Shown here: positions 58,789 to 64,000 of the stretch, piece after piece
Layout of the letters: each line of letters opens with the position of its first letter
Position numbering within the stretch: position 1 is the first letter of the stretch
From: Aquanectria penicillioides
Lineage: Eukaryota > Ascomycota > Sordariomycetes > Hypocreales > Nectriaceae
Assembly (NCBI GenBank): GCA_003415625.1
Contig: PYIU01000002.1
Location: forward strand, 4,154,001-4,218,000
DNA length: 64,000 bases
Reading direction: 5' to 3'
Translations under genes and position numbers: made by a program
The notes under the pieces: model-generated
The model's database searches: none
What the model saw: the letters and a program-made list of their open reading frames with translations, nothing else
Told to the model about the DNA's origin: nothing

Positions 58789-61700
58789 TCAGTTGTCTTC
58801 CTCCTCGTCCTCCTTCCAAGCACTTCCCAACCTGTCATTCAACTGGTTGGTTGCAAAGTCTGTAGTTGGCTTGTCCTCACTATCTTCTTCTTGGGCGTCG
58901 TCTTCTTCTCGGGTCTGGGTGCTGAAGTATCGCGATGCCGAGTACTTCTCTCCCAACCTCTTGGCGACGTCGTTGGCTTCATTGAGGCTTACCAGCCGGC
59001 GGTGGTGAGGGTTCTTCTCCATTGTGGTCCGGCAGAGATCCCACATAACTTGTTTCATGGCTTTGTAGTCAAGTGCCTTACCTGCGTCGTCTTTTCTAAT
59101 GCCTAAAGAGTAGAGGATCTGCGAGAGCTCATGCGTGTTGTAGGGTCCGGTCAAGCTCAGGTCAACCAAAAGTTCCTGCGTCTCCTCAGGTGTCATTTCC
59201 AGCAAGGTGGCCTTGCTGGCAAACTCCCCAGGCTCCGTTCTGATCAAGCTGTCAATGTCCTTGCTCTTGTCGATAGTCACCTTCGATGGATGCGAGAACC
59301 TTTGTCCCGTGAGCCGGTCGTGGGCCAACTCGGCGGGAGTGCGGCCAACGGCATTCTCTCGGTAGAGCAGCTGAGGCTGGAATTGAACGAGCACCTGCAC
59401 CAGTGAGAGCATATCATGCATAACCACTGTGTGCAGGCAGGTTTCTCCCGCTCCGTTGAGCATTTCTAGCTCCTCGCCCTTGGAGTATTCCAGCAAAAGC
59501 TTGAGCATATCGACAGCGTCCATCTCCTTGCTGTACGCCTTGGAGTAAGAGTCATAGAAGTAACGACGTCGGAATCGATCATTGTCTTCCGGTTGCACTC
59601 CCGATGCCTGTGAGATCCAGGCGTGCAGAGGCGTGTTTCCATTCTCTTGAAGGTTTTTTCTCTGTAGGAACAGATGGCTTCGCAAGCCAGGATCGAGCAC
59701 GTCCAACAGCTTTCGCAGTTGCTTAGCTTTGGGGCAACCTACAAGCGCGGCGTGAACTATGTTTTCGCCCTTGAAGTTGCGCGTTGATTGATCCGCGTTG
59801 CCTGCAATGAGAATCTTGACGAACTCAACTCGTCCAAGTCTGCAAGCGACCATCAGAGGTGTGTCTCCCTGCGAATTCTTCTTCTCGAGCGAACTCGGCC
59901 AGGCTTCAGTGAGATACTCAAGCAGCTCGTTTGATCCTTCGGACTCATCTGCCAAAACTGCGCAGTGTATCACAAGATCATCTGTGCAAGGTGTTAGATT
60001 CACTAGGAATATTCAGGCTCGGGGAATTCTCACTGTCAGCTCCAAGCCACTTGGAGATTGCTCGGTCAAACCCGCCAGGGCTTTCCTTGAGATGCTTAAA
60101 CCTGGCATCCTCTCGGGCCGCCTTTGATTTACCAAATTCACTGTACAACCTGTGAGGGGCATCTCCAAGGAAAAACTCCACGCTCTCGATACTTCCACCA
60201 AGGGCAGCATGGAGCAGTGGCGGTGTCTTGAGACCGGTAGTTTTGACGACCATGTTACGGCCAGCGGTGGCCCAGTCATTTCTATACCCATCGTTAACAC
60301 GTCTATTCAATGTCACTGTAGTTCAACTTGAACGTACCGCTTCTTTCCGTAAACTGTTAGTCCTTGGTAGTATCGTGGCTTCTGCTTGATCTCGACCCCA
60401 CTCTTTTTGATGAGGTGATCGAGAGGAATCCCAGCACCTGTGCGCTTTATAATCAAGGCGAGTTGCTGGGTCTTTCCATTTTCAACGGCCCAGAGGAAAT
60501 CGGTCTGGGAAAATGTGAATTTCGCAGACTCGTCGTCTTCTTCGGCATCATCTCCTTCAAATTTCTGGCTTGCAAAATGTTGAGCCATATCCAACAAAAT
60601 CTTCAAGCCATTCATGTCGTCCAACTCCATGACGTGCGTGAAGAGGGATCTACGTCCATCTACATCGGAGCTCTTCCCGTTGTCGGTTTTGAAGGTGGGA
60701 ACATGCCGCTCGATAACATCCAGGGGTTTGGTGTGAGACTTCACTTGCATCGAGACTTGCCCGATGTTGTCGATAGTGAAGTTTTGGTCAATCTTCTCTG
60801 AAACGATTCGTGGCTCACTGTCTTCGGGATCCTCGTTGTCGGAGTATTCGTCAGAGTATTCCTCATCATCCTCGTTGCGAGTCTCCATCTTGAATCGAAT
60901 CTTCTCTTTGTCTGGTGGGGACCACTGGGCTTTTACGATTTCCAGAATTGCGCGAGCTACATCGTGGTAACCACGCAAGAAGGCAAGCGAAAACGGAGTG
61001 TGTCCTTTGCTGTCAGCAATGGAAACGTCCTGTGGAGGCTGGTCTTGGTCTGGTCCCCAAGCCTGAAGACACAACTCTTTGATCTTCTCGATATCACCAG
61101 TCCAAGCGGCTTCCATTCTATTGCAGGTCAGTGAAAGTAAGATCAAATGACGAGGGAATCACTTACAATTCAAGATACCCGTCTCTTCGTTTTTCTGTCA
61201 TTTCGCTGTCTCCTTGGAAGGAGAAAACAAACTCATAGGTCTTCGGTGCCTTTTCCTCGGTCTTGGTGTTGCTAGAGTAGTTCCTCGTGCCAGTTTTGAT
61301 GTCCGGGTGTAGTTCCTGGAAGACTTTTCCGCCCTGGCTAATGAGAAGTTTCTCCAAGGATTCGAAACCGCTCAAGGCCTCTTTGATTGCCTCCATCTTT
61401 TCCTTAGTACCCCCAGTTCCTCATAACGTTGGAGCTTCTTCTCATATTCTTCCTCCCTATACTTGAAGGATCTCTTATCTCCCGCAATTTCAAGCGAGAC
61501 GAGCCAATGAGAATAGGTCCCTTCCGTAAACTTCTCAAGATATGTGTCAATGCCGGGAGATTCCACGGGTTTTCATCATTGAATTTCTCGCCAGTATACT
61601 CTCTTAACTTCTTGACCGAGGTTTGGACCAAATCCAGTGCGGATTCTCCCTTGTTCCAAGACCGCTGATACTCGTTGCGGATCAAGCAGTGGGTTTTGGT

Positions 61701-64000
61701 AGTCAGAGAGTTTGAGTCAGCGCCATGCTCCAAAAGCTTCATTGCCACATCAGTAGCGCCTGTTAGGATAGCAGTGATCAACGGCTGTTCCATGCACTCA
61801 TAGTATTGCCGTTGATTTTTTTCAAGATTTCCAAGATTACTAGATTGGCTTGGTGATACCTTAGCAGCCTTGAGCCAAGTCTCGAAATCAATGTGAGCTG
61901 CCGCTCCACCATTGAGCAACTTGAGCACCAAGATAGAATCCCCATGTGCTACTGCGCTATGGAGGGGCGCAACCGTTTCTGGATTCCAGTACCCTCCACC
62001 AGAAACCATGTGGTTGAGGGCTGTCTTGACACTGGTTTTGTCGTTGTCCCAAAGGGTGTCAATAAGCTCCAAATTTCCACCCTCAACATATCTGTGAAAG
62101 GCAGTACAACCATCGCTATCGCCTTGGGACGAAATGGCGCCAAGTTTCAGAAGAAGTTGAGCCATTGACTTTGCCTTTTCACGCGGCAGAGTGAGGGCCA
62201 AAGTCAGAGTCAGGATGGCACCAGTATCTGCCGACTGGCGGAGGAATTTGACGGGAAGAATGGAATCGGCTCCATACTGTTATTTTAGTTAGCATCAACA
62301 AGCGTTTTCGATCTGTATAGGGAAGGAGCTCTGCAAACATACATCGCACAAAAGTCTGACTGCGTCCTCGTGGCCTTCTGCGATGGCGAGATGAAGGGGA
62401 GAACAGGGAACATCCCATGCCAAAACATCAATCTGGTAGTAATCAGGCTCATCTTCCGCCTCATCGGGGACGAGGTCATCAGTTTGATCTTCTCCCTTCT
62501 TGACCTTGACGAAAGACCCCGTTGCCATGGATTCAGTGTCAGCTTCAGTAGTCTCGGCATCGATAAGCTCGCCGTCTGATTCCTCTTCAGATTCATTCTC
62601 AGCCTCTTTTTCGTCTGAGTCAGGGGATTCTTGAGGCTTATCTTCATCTTTAGTATTTTGACTAGCTGCCTTGGCAGCCTTGCGCCGTCTATCCTGTCTT
62701 TCTTCTTCTGCCTCTTCATTTTCGATGCTCTTCTCCATCAAAATCTTAATGATCTCGGTGTAGCCACGCGAGGCTGCTAGATGCAAGGCCGTCTGACCAT
62801 CAGCCAGACGGGCTGTGATACGGGAGCCATGATCGACAAGGCACTTGACGACTTCTGGAGTCGATGTCATGACTGCCAAGTGCAGTGGCGATCGTCCGGT
62901 GTAGTCTCGCTTAGTCGGGTCAGATCCCTCTTGACTAAGCCAGTTGAGGACGTCATCAACATCGCCATCAACGATAGACTGGCAAAGTCTGGCAGTGTTA
63001 CCAACGTAGGCCATGTCTGTCCAATCCTGTTCCGTCAACGGGTTGAAGGAACCAATCTGCTGTCGACCAGGATCATCAATCAAGAAGGACACCTTGCCAG
63101 AGATGTAAATCTCTGCCTCTTTTTCGGCCACCTCAATTTCTTCAGGAGTAACAGGCTTTGGACAGGTTCCACAGCAATCTTCAACGACATCTTCAACACG
63201 ACCGAAGAATGCAGGATGGCGATGCAGATAAACCCCACGCTCAGAAGACTGGTTCCATTCTGCATTAAGAAGGAGATCGCGAGTATAGCAAAGCCTCTCG
63301 ATCCGCTTGGCGTTGAAGTGCTGGCCATAGGGAACTGTGAACGTGTGATAGTTGCTGACGTCCTCCTCTGAAAGCCAGTCAGAAATTTCATCCTCGTGGT
63401 AGTCCTTGATGTTTCCGTGGAGAATTTGGTTGTTTCGATGAACACTAGGTCGACCTCGCTCTTCTCGTCGCTTGTTGAGATAAGTCTCTCGAGCAGTTGT
63501 TGTTGGAAGGCGCTCTAAAACAAGAAGGCGAGCCAGGCCAAGGGTCCTCTGGAAGCTCCTTTCAAAAATAGTAGGATCAACACGAGAGCGATCCAATTCG
63601 GGCCAGTAGACCTCGAAGTTCCGGTGAGAATACTTGGAAAGACGGTTCTCATAGGACGGGCTACGTCGGGTAAGGTCTATGTGGTTGATTTGGGTGATGA
63701 AGCTACCCAAAGCTCTTGGTGTGACATAGACCTGCTTGCCATCAAAGGCTCCGCCTGCGGCATCAATATCAAAACCAGTGAGAATCTCGCTCACAGATTT
63801 GTATACACGTAGAACAATCTATAGGTGTCAATATGTTGGAGTGACACTAGGGGAAATGAAGAAGGCTTACCTGCACATGGCGAACGGGATATTGACTTGC
63901 AATTGTAATAGCATACTTGGTCCTGACAACAGTGACTTCGTTAAGAAGAGCATCTCGAATGGCTTGTTCGATCTTCTTTATCTTTTCAATGGCCTGATCG
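58789..64000 (-). CDS. Large ankyrin-repeat protein, 5' end outside window, two frame breaks
   Basis: More than 1600 residues; the 5' end lies beyond 64000. Exons (minus): 64000-63871, 63818-62343, 62276-61167, 61117-60338, 60281-60034, 59981-58789, all GT..AG. A conserved N-terminal module (GKQVYVTPRALGSF, LTRRSPSYENRLSKYSHR, VYWPELDRSRVDPTIFERSF) precedes ankyrin repeats such as TGRSPLHLAVMTSTPEVVKC and GQTALHLAASRGYTEIIKIL. An acidic Glu/Asp/Lys-rich insert, further ankyrin units in every later exon, and an acidic C-terminus (AWKEDEEEDN) follow. Ankyrin repeats are known to mediate protein binding. I recall this as a widespread ascomycete family of unknown function. The frame breaks at GGG 61567-61569 (ENP, then VESPGIDTYLEKF) and at C5 61410-61414 (EELGG, then TKEKMEAIKEAL). 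One added base fixes each. Confidence 0.85.

Overview
The window is nuclear DNA of a filamentous ascomycete. Genes are split by short GT..AG introns (about 40 to 360 nt), upstream leaders are pyrimidine-rich, and the gene families are fungal: a Zn2Cys6 regulator, a NUC-1/Pho4-type bHLH factor, a HeLo-domain protein, Mph1, Mex67, an Atg33-like protein and a kelch stalk protein. The set fits Sordariomycetes, perhaps Hypocreales. I cannot name a species from sequence alone. I saw no tRNA, rRNA, CRISPR array or intact transposon.

Layout. 1-2.8 kb: no gene; the left end looks like the leader of a gene reading out to the left. 2.8-5.9 kb (-): Zn2Cys6 transcription factor. 10.9-12.6 kb (+): divergent kinase-like protein, converging on 12.9-14.3 kb (-), a SWIM zinc-finger protein. 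18.2-18.9 kb (-): SF3B6/p14, divergent from 20.5-22.1 kb (+), an MBD4-like DNA glycosylase. 23.5-24.5 kb (+): ERV29/SURF4 cargo receptor. 25.7-27.6 kb (+): HeLo domain joined to a pseudokinase. 28.5-30.6 kb (-): CDC14, divergent from 31.6-32.1 kb (+), PCC1. 32.7-34.8 kb (-): NUC-1/Pho4-like bHLH. 41.6-43.8 kb (-): kelch propeller membrane protein. 49.6-51.8 kb (-): MEX67, divergent from 52.7-56.0 kb (+), MPH1. 57.3-58.2 kb (+): Atg33-like. 58.8-64.0 kb (-): a large ankyrin protein running off the right edge. Long gene-free stretches lie at 5.9-10.9, 14.3-18.2, 34.8-41.6 and 43.8-49.6 kb.

Two points stand out. First, eight genes contain single-base frame breaks, nearly all within or next to G/C runs, and almost always as if one G or C were missing. 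Genes expected to be essential or very highly conserved (CDC14, MEX67) are affected. This argues for uncorrected homopolymer deletions in the assembly rather than gene decay, and automated gene models here will be broken. Second, the HeLo-pseudokinase protein has the same architecture as animal MLKL (a membrane-active helical bundle followed by a dead kinase) and is the best candidate for an underexplored cell-death or immunity effector.

The genes do not form a pathway or cluster. They are mostly housekeeping functions: splicing, ER export, mitotic exit, tRNA modification, phosphate response, mRNA export, DNA repair and mitophagy.
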